A stretch of 64,000 bases of DNA from positions 4,402,001 through 4,466,000 of the forward strand of contig JAGVVL010000022.1 in assembly GCA_018287875.1 (NCBI GenBank). Direction: 5' to 3'. Both the position numbers and the translations under genes were made by a program. Each line of letters starts with the position of its first letter. Positions within the stretch are counted from its first letter, which is position 1. Below the pieces are notes generated by a model. The model saw only the letters and a list, made by a program, of their open reading frames with translations, was not told the DNA's origin and ran no database searches. Shown piece by piece: positions 10,543 through 20,025 of this stretch. The stretch comes from Nigrospora sphaerica (taxonomy: Eukaryota > Ascomycota > Sordariomycetes > Amphisphaeriales > Apiosporaceae).

Positions 10543-12202
10543 CCATGCCACGAAGGCCGGAAATGTACGCGGATGATATAAACACCCGCACTGCGTCTTC
10601 GAGGAGGAATTTCGGCCGCTTCCTAACCCCCGAGCCCCCGACAATGGATGGGCTTTGCATACGCCACGAACAGGACTGAAACCGGTACTTGGAAGCGGAG
10701 AAGTGCCGATGGGACCCCCACATGGTGGTGAGCCCTGATCCAGCGCGTAAGATGAGAACGTCATACTATGTATGCCACTGTCTGGATTAAAGAAAGGTGA
10801 ACGATAGCCAACCGTAACTATGCCCACTCGCTCAACTTGTTGCGAAGATAAGCTTGGCTGGTGGGTGTGACTGCCACTGTGTTCATAACAGCCACCGGCG
10901 AACTCGAAAGCGAGTACTTTGCCACCGAAAGAACTGCTACCAAGGGGTGGAGACCGATGATCACCAGCAATAGATGCATAAGGCATCTGCGTAAGTGTAC
11001 CTATATATGTACGGAATATACGATGTAGTTGTACGTAAGTACATAACTGCGTTCGTGCAGTGAGCGGGTCCGATGCGTCGTACTCGTACTCGCATTCGTA
11101 CTCGTACCATCCGTACTCACACTCACTGTGGTTACAGGGGCAACGACAATCCAGCCTTTCTTATTCGTCATTTGGGTGTCGGCATGACGGGAGATCGTTC
11201 AATCCCGTAGGCATCTGCAGTCTAACGGTACACTATACTATACCTTTTCGCTTAACTACACTTTCCTATCTAGGCTCTTATGTTGCATGAATGTGTTGGC
11301 GTCCTCCCGGGTGCATCGAAGGAAGTAACGGAATCTGACGTCATTGGGATCCCATCATGCCTTCAGGGGTAGAAGCATAGAGGCGATGCTGCAGACGTTA
11401 GCTCAGTAGGCATTAATCCATTCTGGATAGAAAGCCAGATCACCATGCGCAGCGACCTGGCGAAGAAACACGTGAAAGAGATGGAAATGGCATGCACGGC
11501 AGAGGCTCAAGTTCCGTGTGTTGACGCACCACAAAGTTCTACTGCTGTTATCTTCTCCCTTGGCAAGGGGCAAGTTCTGAATCAAGGATATGCAGCTAGA
11601 GCCCTGAGCCCCCTCCAAACGCCGGTAACAAGTCTTGAAGCAGATATAATCGAATTCCTCGAGGTGGTAGAGACGACAGACGGAAACATCCGAGATTCCC
11701 ACCTGCGAGCCGAGTCGTTACATTGCCCCTGCACTTGTCAGACCTGGAGCCGGCTTGGCCGCTTGGGTTTCACGATCCAGCCGGCTGGTTCGGCCGGGAA
11801 GAAGCCCGCAGCTTTATTCCTTCCGACCCCTGTCTATTGGCATCCCGCCTTTTCCTTTTTGCAGGACTGAAGCCACTTCCAGCTCCGGTGGTTTCTTGTG
11901 GTTGCTGCTACACTTACGCCGTTGCCCGCCGGGCGAGATGCTCGGGACGACATGGAGAGCTGCCGTCGTGGAACGTAAAGAGACCCGATCTCAACTGTGC
12001 GGTGGCGGCCGTGGCTGTCCACGCTGCACTTAAGCATTGATGATGATGGTTAGGGTGAGAAGGACCCAGCAGATGCCCTCGTGTGTATCCAGCCTGACAA
12101 CTGACCCAAGGCCTTCACATCCTCCTCCTACCGCGACTCCCCCATTGCATAGTTCCCTTTCGCCCAGACCCAAGACCCTACGCCCCCCCTCCTCCCTGCC
12201 TA
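10543..12202. other. Gene-free gap
   Basis: No supported gene over ~1.7 kb. Open frames at 10537-10986 (-) and 11445-11870 (+) have no recognisable motif, no splice-supported extension and unremarkable composition. The stretch 11085-11115 is rich in TACTCGTACTCG-type short repeats. Confidence 0.5.
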
Positions 12203-12550
12203 TCACTCCCTCACCTCCTCGATCACCGACTCGCCCCGGCTTTCGTCACCGCACGTCCACTGCCACGTCTCGTGCAGCTGCAGTCGCCCGTCGGGCAGCG
12301 TCATCGGCACTGAGCGGCAGCGGCCCGTCATTAACGCGCCGGTGCGGTTCACGTGGTGGTAGCGCATGTCGAGGCTCCCGTCGGCGGCGGCCACGGTGGC
12401 GATGAGCGATCCCCTGACGACGGAGCCGCCGGCGTACTCGCCCCAGACGACGGCGCCCTCCTGGTGGTAGTGGAAGAGGGTTTGGGCGCCCACCTCGCCG
12501 TTGGCGCTGTTGGCCGCCGAGCGAAACGTTTTGCCGTCGTACGAAACCAT
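12203..12550 (-). CDS. Small conserved beta-rich protein ('N-acetylglutamate synthase-like' in many annotations)
   Basis: Single exon, 115 residues. It has the conserved run of this small bacterial/fungal family: an N-terminal Y-G-K-x-F segment, SANGEVG with a following FHYHQEG, VVWGEYAGGS, MRYHHVN, TGRCRS and a C-terminal HETWQWTCGD..GES. The protein has no GNAT fold or acetyltransferase motif that I can see, so the common database name should not be taken as function. The size is complete for the family. No signal peptide or membrane segment is present, so it is probably cytosolic. Start is the only in-frame ATG. It is isolated from its neighbours by 690-1750 bp. Confidence 0.75.
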   Translation of the reverse strand: MVSYDGKTFRSAANSANGEVGAQTLFHYHQEGAVVWGEYAGGSVVRGSLIATVAAADGSLDMRYHHVNRTGALMTGRCRSVPMTLPDGRLQLHETWQWTCGDESRGESVIEEVRE

Positions 12551-13241
12551 CGCGCGCGGGGGGAGGAAAAGGTGTGGAGAGACGACAATGATGCGGTTCG
12601 GGATACTGAACTGTCAAGAGTCGACGCGAGGGCGTGGTTGTGGTTGTCGAGGGTATGGGGATTGGATTTTACTGCGGTTCGAGCTGGACTAAAATAGTTG
12701 CAGGGCGCAACGCACCAGGCCAGGCGGCGCCTTGTTTGATAGACCGAAGTCGGACTATGATTCCTCTCAGGTATGGCTTGGCCAGTCGTTGATTTAGGGT
12801 CCAGCTGAGATGAGTCATACTAAGGAGGGGGTTTATCAACTACTCTTCAGCATTACCATATGCCAAGGTAGGGACGCTACCCACTAAGCCAGACGGAGCA
12901 TTGAAGACATCGTAGGAACCCGGCAGCAACGACAAGAGACAAGAGTCGGAGATGAAACACGGCCAAGTTGAAAAGAAAGTCCGTTAGGACCGACATTGGT
13001 CAAAATTCACTATCCTCCGTTCGCCTCCGTCTATTGTGGCGTTAGCCGATGTCAGGAATAAGGGAAATCGCGGTCATGATACGATTCGCCCAAGACACAG
13101 TAGGCTGGCCGTCCATCCACATGCAGCCTGCTATGCCAAAAGTACAGATCCACGGCAACCTGATGTTGCCCCCGTTTCCCACCGTCACATCACATACACG
13201 GGTATTCACCGACACAGAGAGAAAGAGCTCTGGCGTCGAAT
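12551..13241. other. Intergenic region, no gene seen
   Basis: This 691-bp stretch lies between the 5' end of the small conserved protein gene and the 3' end of LSC1. It should include the promoter of the former and the 3' UTR of the latter. A minus-strand sequence around 12850-12895 resembles a tRNA A box, but no B box or cloverleaf follows. Confidence 0.45.
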
Positions 13242-14622
13242 TTACAGCAAGTCGCGCTTCACGAACTGCTCGCGCATGGCGCGGCCGAGGCTGGCAGGGC
13301 TGCGCTCGACAATGACACCAGCGGCCTCCAGGGCACTGATCTTGCTGTCAGCACCACCCTTGCCGCCGCTGACGATGGCACCGGCGTGACCCATACGGCG
13401 GCCGGGCGGGGCGCTGATGCCGGCGATGAAGCTGACGACAGGCTTGCCCTTGCCGTCGGCTCCGCTGATGTTGTTGGCCTTGATGTAGTCGGCGGCGTCC
13501 TCCTCGGCGGCACCACCAATCTCACCAATCATGATGATACCGTCCGTCTCCTCGTCCTTGAGGAAGACCTCGAGGCAGTCAATGAAGTTGGTGCCCGAGA
13601 AGGGGTCACCGCCAATGCCGACGACAAGCGACTGGCCCAGACCCTCCTGGGTGGTCTGGTTGACGGCCTCATACGTGAGGGTGCCGGACCGCGACACGAT
13701 GCCAATGCGGCCACGCTTGTGAATGAAGCCGGGCATGATGCCGATCTTGCACTGGCCGGGGGCGATGATACCGGGGCAGTTGGGGCCCACGAGACGCGTC
13801 TTGGACTGCGACTTGAGCATGCTAGTTATCCGCACCATGTCTGGGGAAAAACTTTGGGTCAGGATCGAGTCGTCGGCCAGTGTATCAGGGGTTCATCTCG
13901 TACCGTGCTGGGGGATACCCTCGGTGATGCACACCACAAGGGGGATCTCGGCGGCAATGGCCTCCTCGATACCGGCAGCGGCCAGCGGCGGGCTATAGGT
14001 ATCCAAGCGGTCAGTCCATGGCGCCACGAGCTCGCCTGTGCGGGCATGGATGTGCGTGTACGTGCGGCCACAGAAGGAGCACGAGCAAGCGCAGCAGCGA
14101 GGTCTGGGGGGGTATTCTTACGGGACGAAGATGGCGGTGGCGGTGGCGCCCGTGTTCTTCACGGCCTCGCTCACATTGCCGAAGACGGGGAGACCGAGGT
14201 GCTCGGTGCCGGCCTTCTTGGGGTTTGTGCCTCCCACAACCTTGGTGCCTGTGTTGGGGGGATCGTCAGAGGAGCGGGCGCCGCGAGGGACGGAACAAGG
14301 GGTAGGTACCGTATTCGATGGCCTGCTGGGCGTGGAAACTGCAAAGGGCGGGACTCGAGTCAGTCTGTGTTTTTCTCCACGACGAGACGAGACATATAGC
14401 TCATGCCCAACGATGAGGGCGCGATAGGAAGAATGGGAGGGGGGCGACGTACGTTCCCTGCTTTCCGGTGAAGCCCTGGAACAGGACCTTGGTCTCGCTG
14501 TTGATGCGCAGGTTCTCAATGGTCGAGGAGTAGGGGGTGCTGGAGGCGCTGTAGGCGCGTCGCGAGGCGTGACGCAGCAGGGCCGCGCCAGGCGTGCGAA
14601 GCTGTCTCGAGAAAGCCTGCAT
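13242..14622 (-). CDS. LSC1: Succinate-CoA ligase alpha subunit, mitochondrial
   Basis: Five exons, join(14622..14453, 14338..14310, 14248..14122, 13992..13904, 13840..13242), give 337 residues, the usual length. It catalyses reversible succinyl-CoA to succinate conversion with nucleotide triphosphate formation in the TCA cycle, as a heterodimer with the beta subunit in the mitochondrial matrix. The N-terminus ([12 protein letters not shown].., Arg/Ser/Ala-rich, few acidic residues) is a matrix presequence. Visible family features are the CoA-binding [12 protein letters not shown] segment, [39 protein letters not shown] and the phosphohistidine loop RRMGHAGAI with the catalytic His at about residue 290. 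Exon 2 is only 29 nt. Introns are standard GT-AG. The gene is head-to-head with RPT2, their ATGs 900 bp apart. Identification is very secure. Confidence 0.97.
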
Positions 14623-15521
14623 CTTGAGGGGGAGTAGGCCGGAACCGAGTCGAGAGGGGTGTTGCAGGGCGGGAGAGGGAGCGCGAGGAGACCTTGCTCA
14701 CGGAGATGGGGTGAATAGGGAGGGGAGGGATGTATGAGACACAAAGGTCGTTAGGGTAGTACGGAGGAGTGGCTGCCGTAGCTTCACGAGCCTATCTGAT
14801 CGTCTTTGCGCTGCAGCGGCGCCAGTCCCGTCTCTGGGCAAACGTCCCTCAAAACTTAATGCACTGCCCCACTGTATTTCTCCTCGCCTAGGTAATGCCC
14901 GCAGCAGCTGCGACGGGGCGCAAGAACTGCAGGAGCTGCGACCGACTTCCCCCGGCGCTAGGCTGGCCAGTGGCCGACTGGACCCGACGCCGCGGGAAAG
15001 CGTTACGCTGACCGGCCCGACAGTGCTGCCGCCGCTGCTTATCAGCAAGTCTTATCGCACCTACGCCGACAGTAGGTAGCTGACTAAAGTCCATACCTAG
15101 CGCGTAGGCAGGTACATGTAGGGAAGTGGTACCGCCACGGTAGAACACCCAGGGAAGTAAGTACCCTCGGTACCGCCACGCCTGGTTAGTACAGAGGGAA
15201 AGAGAGCTTGGGCTTGGGGCTGCTAGGCAATCGCAGCAACGCAACCACGCAACTGGCGACTGTCCGTGCCATAGCTCGAGAGCCTCGCCTACCTGGTCGA
15301 CCTCGTCGTCTATCCCTCCATCATTCATCCCCATTCAGCATCACCACCGCTGCCCACGCCGCCCCCATCCATTTTCAATCACCGGCAGCTACGGCCACCC
15401 ACGCCTGCTGTTTGTCTGGCGCTTGCTCGACGGCATCATTACCTCCGCGTACCCCGATTGCAACAACCACAGCCTCGCCGATTTGACCTGATCGGTCCGG
15501 CGCTGCACAACCGAAGTCGCC
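14623..15521. promoter_or_regulatory. Divergent promoter region of LSC1 and RPT2
   Basis: About 900 bp between two divergent housekeeping genes. It contains several AGGTA/TACCT-type motifs around 15060-15190 and a 12-bp direct repeat (GGTACCGCCACG at 15128-15139 and 15169-15180). No TATA box is obvious, as often seen for housekeeping genes. A leader with CCATC/CACC repeats precedes RPT2. Confidence 0.5.
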
Positions 15522-17074
15522 ATGGTGAGTTTCGCCCGCCGTCCGTCCTGCATCTCGGCGCCAGCTAACAGCCATGGAACAGGGTCAGAACCAGTCTGGA
15601 ATGGGCGGTGGTGGCCAGGATGGCCGTGACGAGAAGGACAAGAAGGTACCGTCTCCACCGCCATGTCATCATCATCGCCATCCCCATCACCATCCGCGAC
15701 CCATGCCCATGCCCATCCGCCCTCATTGCTGACATTAGTACACTGCCGCAGAAGGAGAAGCCCAAGTACGAGCCTCCGCCCCAGCCTACAACCCGCATCG
15801 GTCGCAAGAAGAGAAAGCAGGCCGGCGCCTCGGCCGCTGCCAAGCTGCCCGCCGTCTACCCCACAAGTCGGTGCAAACTGCGTCTGCTGCGCATGCAACG
15901 CATCCACGACCATCTGCTACTCGAGGAGGAATACGTCCAGAACCAGGAGCGCTTGCGGAAAGCGAAGTCGGCCAAGGATAGTGCCGGGCCTCCCGTCTCG
16001 GAGCTTGACGCGGGCACCGACAGGAACGCCGACGAACGTGGCCGGGTCGACGACATGCGAGGCAGCCCTATGGGCGTCGGCACCCTCGAGGAGATGATTG
16101 ACGACGACCACGCCATCGTGTCCAGTACCACGGGCCCCGAATACTACGTCAGCATCATGAGCTTCGTCGACAAGGACTTGCTCGAGCCCGGTGCCTCGGT
16201 CCTGTTACATCACAAGAGCGTGTCCATTGTGGGTGTGCTGACCGACGACACCGACCCGGCCGTCAATGTTATGAAGCTCGACAAGGCCCCGACCGAGTCT
16301 TACGCCGACATTGGTGGTCTGGAACAGCAGATCCAGGAGGTGCGCGAGTCCGTCGAGCTGCCCCTGCTGCATCCGGAGCTGTACGAGGAGATGGGTATCA
16401 AGCCCCCCAAGGGTGTTATTCTCTACGGTGCCCCCGGTACCGGAAAGACGCTGCTGGCCAAGGCCGTTGCCAACCAGACCTCGGCCACCTTCCTTCGCAT
16501 CGTCGGCTCCGAGCTGATCCAGAAGTACCTCGGTGACGGCCCCCGACTAGTACGCCAGCTGTTCCAGGTCGCCGCCGAGAACGCCCCCGCCATTGTTTTC
16601 ATCGACGAAATTGATGCTATTGGCACCAAGCGATACGACTCGACTTCGGGTGGTGAGCGTGAGATCCAGCGAACCATGCTGGAGCTCCTTAATCAGCTCG
16701 ACGGTTTCGACGACCGCGGCGATGTCAAGGTCATCATGGCCACTAACAAGATCGACACACTCGATCCCGCCCTGATCCGCCCGGGCCGTATCGACCGCAA
16801 GATCCTCTTCGAGAACCCCGATCAAAACACGAAGCGTAAGATTTTCAACCTGCACACGTCCAAGATGAGCCTGAACGAGGACGTGGACCTAGACGAGTTC
16901 ATCTCGCAGAAGGATGACCTGTCGGGTGCCGACATCAAGGCCATCTGCTCCGAAGCGGGTCTGATGGCCCTGAGAGAGCGGCGCATGCGCGTTCAGATGG
17001 CCGACTTCCGCTCCGCCCGCGAGAGAGTGTTGAAGACGAAGCAGGAGGGTGAACCCGAGGGCCTATACTTGTAG
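15522..17074 (+). CDS. RPT2: 26S proteasome regulatory ATPase subunit Rpt2
   Basis: Three exons, join(15522..15524, 15583..15645, 15752..17074), give 462 residues. Exon 1 consists of just the ATG (donor GTGAGT directly after it). Splicing then produces MGQNQSG, the conserved Rpt2 N-terminus whose Gly2 is N-myristoylated in yeast. Branch sites GCTAAC and GCTGAC precede both acceptors. The protein is one of six AAA ATPases that unfold ubiquitinated substrates and open the 20S gate. Features: N-terminal Lys-rich and coiled-coil region, OB-like segment ([18 protein letters not shown]), Walker A GAPGTGKT (~247-254), Walker B FIDEID (~305-310), the arginine-finger region and [11 protein letters not shown]. 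The C-terminal LYL is the hydrophobic-Tyr-X tail that docks in the 20S pocket. The full protein is intact. It is head-to-head with LSC1. Confidence 0.97.
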
Positions 17075-18823
17075 GCGGCACCAGGGGTTGCAGCGGGCCG
17101 GTTCCTGTACCACTAGCTTGGGGACGCCGTGATACGCGGAGATCACGGGAGACGCAGAATAGACGGTGGACGTGTTTGTCTTTCCTCCAACGGCTTGAGA
17201 CGTGTTACAAGCCTGGCTTTTGCACATGGCTATAGGTACTCCACCCAGGTTGTGGGTAGGGCTCCGCTCTGTTGCTGCAGCGTACTCTTCTATAGTGCAT
17301 GTCGCGGTAGGGGGCTATGCTGTATAAGCGGTGGGGGTAGATGATGAGGCTCCCCCCTTGACTTGAGCCTCTCAAATCCGAGCCAACGAAGGATTCCGCA
17401 GCGCCCATAGTATGAAAATCAGACATCCAATAACGCTGCTACGTCGGCTTTATCCTTGTTTGCTCTCGGTGCACCGAATGTTGGGCGAAACAAGGAGCAG
17501 TCTCCGGGGCTTCCATTTGCCATGTCGAACGTCCTGGGGCGTGTCACAAAATCATGCCTTTGTGACTTCTGGGCATTGTGTTTCCGCACAGTCATCGAAA
17601 TAATGGTCTGTCTTTCGATACCAAGCAGTATAAAGGCTAAGAGAGGCCAGGGAGGGCGCCCCCTTAAGGCGGCCACGGTTGAACCAGAGAAAGCTCAGCA
17701 AATTGCCTACCTAGGTAGCTGATCCGAACGCAGACGTGGTACGCCGATACGACTATTGATTTGCAAGACCCCGAGCCGGCAAGGAAGGCAATCGAGGTGA
17801 GCGACAGTGGTAGCTTACGATGGCTAGATTGCATGGAAGAGTCCAAGAACTACGATACGGGCCATTGGCACGAAGTCGAGTAAAGCCCTTGTTCCGCGGG
17901 CACACGTCGCCCGCTGGATTTGCCCATGGCCCGAAGATACCCTCAAGTCTTTTCCGCACCGACACAGCGGAAAAAGATGGGGAGCCTCAGAACGGCGAGA
18001 CCGAGACCGGGTGACAACGAGGTCGGCGTGGACGACGGAGGCGACGCCCCGCCGGCGGCCACGGGTACGGAGCCGCACACGGGCGTGCGCTAGGCCGTTG
18101 GACAGTCCCCGGTGGACACTGCCGCGGCGGGCGGGCGAGGGTGCGTGGGTGAGGACGCCTGATGGCTCGTCGCGCGAGGCGTGAAGAGATGTTGCTTAGA
18201 GGACTCACGCGGCATGGTACGGAGGATATGTTATGCTTCGATACCTGACCCATACCTATTTGGCCTTTGGGGCACTGGATTGGCTCCATATATTTCTCAG
18301 TCATGACAAGATTGAGAAAAGGCGTTTTCAGGCCGTAAATGATCTCTTGAAGGCAGTCCCAGCCCCTTTAAGCATGAGCTCTCGTGTGTACATGGTAGTA
18401 CAGTTCTTGTGGGGATTGGATTGTCCTGGGAGTTTCCTAACCTAGGGGAATTGATCCCTGCCTCCAGGCCAGGAGACCCCCCCTGGCGGACGCTGAAACA
18501 AGCACATTGACACCGCGTGTCTCGTTGCGCCGAGAACAGACAGCGAAGGGGTTTGCAACCTGTTCCTTACAAGATTCCCATATACCGTCATTCACTCTAT
18601 TGCTTTTCCACATCCATTGCTTGTGGGATTCGATCGACGGCTTTTCTCGTTTTCTCGGATCATAAGCGCAGTTGCGAGTCATCTTACAATAGCGCCTCTC
18701 GGCCCCGTCACTTCACCCTACCAAGGCAGGGGGTCTCGCCCTGCAAGACAGCGACTGAGACCAAGATACAGAGACGCGGCCGTAATCACCAAGATTGTGG
18801 TTTCTCCCCCCAGCCAGCCCACG
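17075..18823. other. Gene-free gap
   Basis: About 1.75 kb with no supported gene. Short open frames on both strands have no motifs or compatible splice extensions. Base composition alternates between GC-rich (17990-18180) and AT-richer segments. The final ~250 bp should include the promoter and leader of the small membrane protein. Confidence 0.5.
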
Positions 18824-19243
18824 ATGCGCGTCTTCTCGGTCCTCTTCGTAGTGCTCAGCGCGGCGCTCGTCGGGCAGCTCTACAGCGCAGCGTCGACGGA
18901 GCAGGTATCCCGGTTCGAGGCCGACGTGCTGCGGACGCTCGCCTTCACGCTGGGCAGCGGGCTCGCCATCAACGTCGGCTGCGCGCTGGTGGCGCGGCGG
19001 CTTGACGAGACGGTCCTGCCGGGCACCGAGATGTGGTCGTGCGCGCCCTACGGCACCATCGGCGGCGCCCTCATCGCGCGCGCCCACATCTTCGGCCTCG
19101 GCGGCTACAAACCCGAGCACTGGGCCTACGCCTACAGTCTGCCCCGGCGCGCGCAGGCCTGGTCCCGCGAGGCCGTGGCCGAGGCGATGCGCGCGAGGAA
19201 GGAGGTCGTGGTAGCGGCTGAGCCGGGCAAGGAAGAGCTATGA
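18824..19243 (+). CDS. Small hypothetical membrane protein
   Basis: Single exon of 139 residues, starting at the ATG at 18824 that directly precedes a hydrophobic segment; longer upstream readings of the same frame lack coding character. I do not recognise the family. Residues 1-24 form a signal peptide or signal anchor. A second hydrophobic segment (~43-63, LAFTLGSGLAINVGCALVA) and a weaker third (~75-95, glycine/alanine-rich) suggest two or three membrane passes. The tail is Arg/Ala/Glu-rich. Strong GC3 bias supports real coding sequence. Location is probably an endomembrane, inferred only from hydrophobicity. No informative neighbour. Confidence 0.55.
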   Translation: MRVFSVLFVVLSAALVGQLYSAASTEQVSRFEADVLRTLAFTLGSGLAINVGCALVARRLDETVLPGTEMWSCAPYGTIGGALIARAHIFGLGGYKPEHWAYAYSLPRRAQAWSREAVAEAMRARKEVVVAAEPGKEEL

Positions 19244-20025
19244 GCAGCTTCTCCGAGGACTCGCCCCTCGTCTGTCTTGCCTGTGAATGGGTCCTTCTGC
19301 AAGGAGTTGCTTCCCTTGTGAAAGGCTCCTTCAAGCGCCCGCGGACTCGCTCCCCTCGCGCGCTCGCAACGCGCAAGGCCCGGCCCGACACCCAGTAAGG
19401 TTATCTCGGCTCCCTGCACCGCCTCAACCATCCGGGACTGCGCCATGATTGCATGACGTGTGGCGCAGCAGAAGCGTCATCTTGGCCGCCTCCAAGCTTG
19501 GAACCGGCAAGTGGGTGGGGATTGAGGGGCAAAAGAAGAGGTATCCATTGCCAGGCCCGAAGCTCCCCCCCCCCCCCCCCCCTGCCCTACTGCCCGCCTG
19601 CCGGCGTCGTCACGAGCAAACGAGTTCCTTGTCGCCCTTGTCTTGGCCTGCCTAATAGAGAGGCCACGGGCTTTCAGCCACGGTGACATGTGTGGTGTCA
19701 TGCGTGCGTTGACGAAGGGCCCGGATTCGAGAAGCTACATCGTACGTAGCATAGGCAGTACAGATATCTGGGGTAGGCACCTAATGTACTCAAGTGCTTG
19801 CTTTAAGTACTCCAGTAGGTGCCTACACCCTCCTCTCGACTCCCTCTCCATAGCAAAGACATTCCAACCTACCTACCCATCCCGTTTCCGCCTCCCACCT
19901 GTTTCTATCCATTTCCTCTTGACGTATTCCGGTTCCTCATCCTTTGTCAACGAGGAGTTAGTCACGGTCTACGGCCGTCTTTCGCCCCATCTGCACGTTC
20001 GACCGACCTCCCCGTCGACCGAATC
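19244..20025. other. Intergenic region with poly-C tract and hairpin; SYLF gene promoter
   Basis: No gene is supported in these 782 bp. The stretch contains an 18-nt C run (19565-19582) and an inverted repeat (19773-19826, listed separately). It ends in a CT/CCTACC-rich leader before the SYLF-protein ATG. Confidence 0.5.
19773..19826. repeat. Inverted repeat / potential hairpin upstream of the SYLF gene
   Basis: GTAGGCACCTA (19773-19783) is the exact reverse complement of TAGGTGCCTAC (19816-19826). Inside it, GTACT and AGTAC can extend the pairing after a small asymmetric interior loop, leaving a loop of about 15 nt. It lies ~200 bp before the ATG at 20026, so it could be a promoter element or a transcribed leader structure. 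Confidence 0.55.

Noticed and set aside
11445..11870. 141-codon plus-strand open frame
   Set aside because: No recognisable motif, ordinary composition and no splice-supported extension; insufficient to call a gene.
12850..12900. Minus-strand sequence like a tRNA A box (TGGCTTAGTGGGTAG)
   Set aside because: No B box or T-loop follows within 120 nt, and the acceptor stem cannot be formed.
8602..13241. Secondary-metabolite cluster around the P450
   Set aside because: No PKS, NRPS, terpene synthase, transporter or pathway regulator is adjacent; the neighbours are a GTPase, a small conserved protein and TCA-cycle and proteasome genes.
13386..14399. Long plus-strand open frame across LSC1
   Set aside because: It runs through introns and exons of a securely identified gene on the other strand and has no domain.
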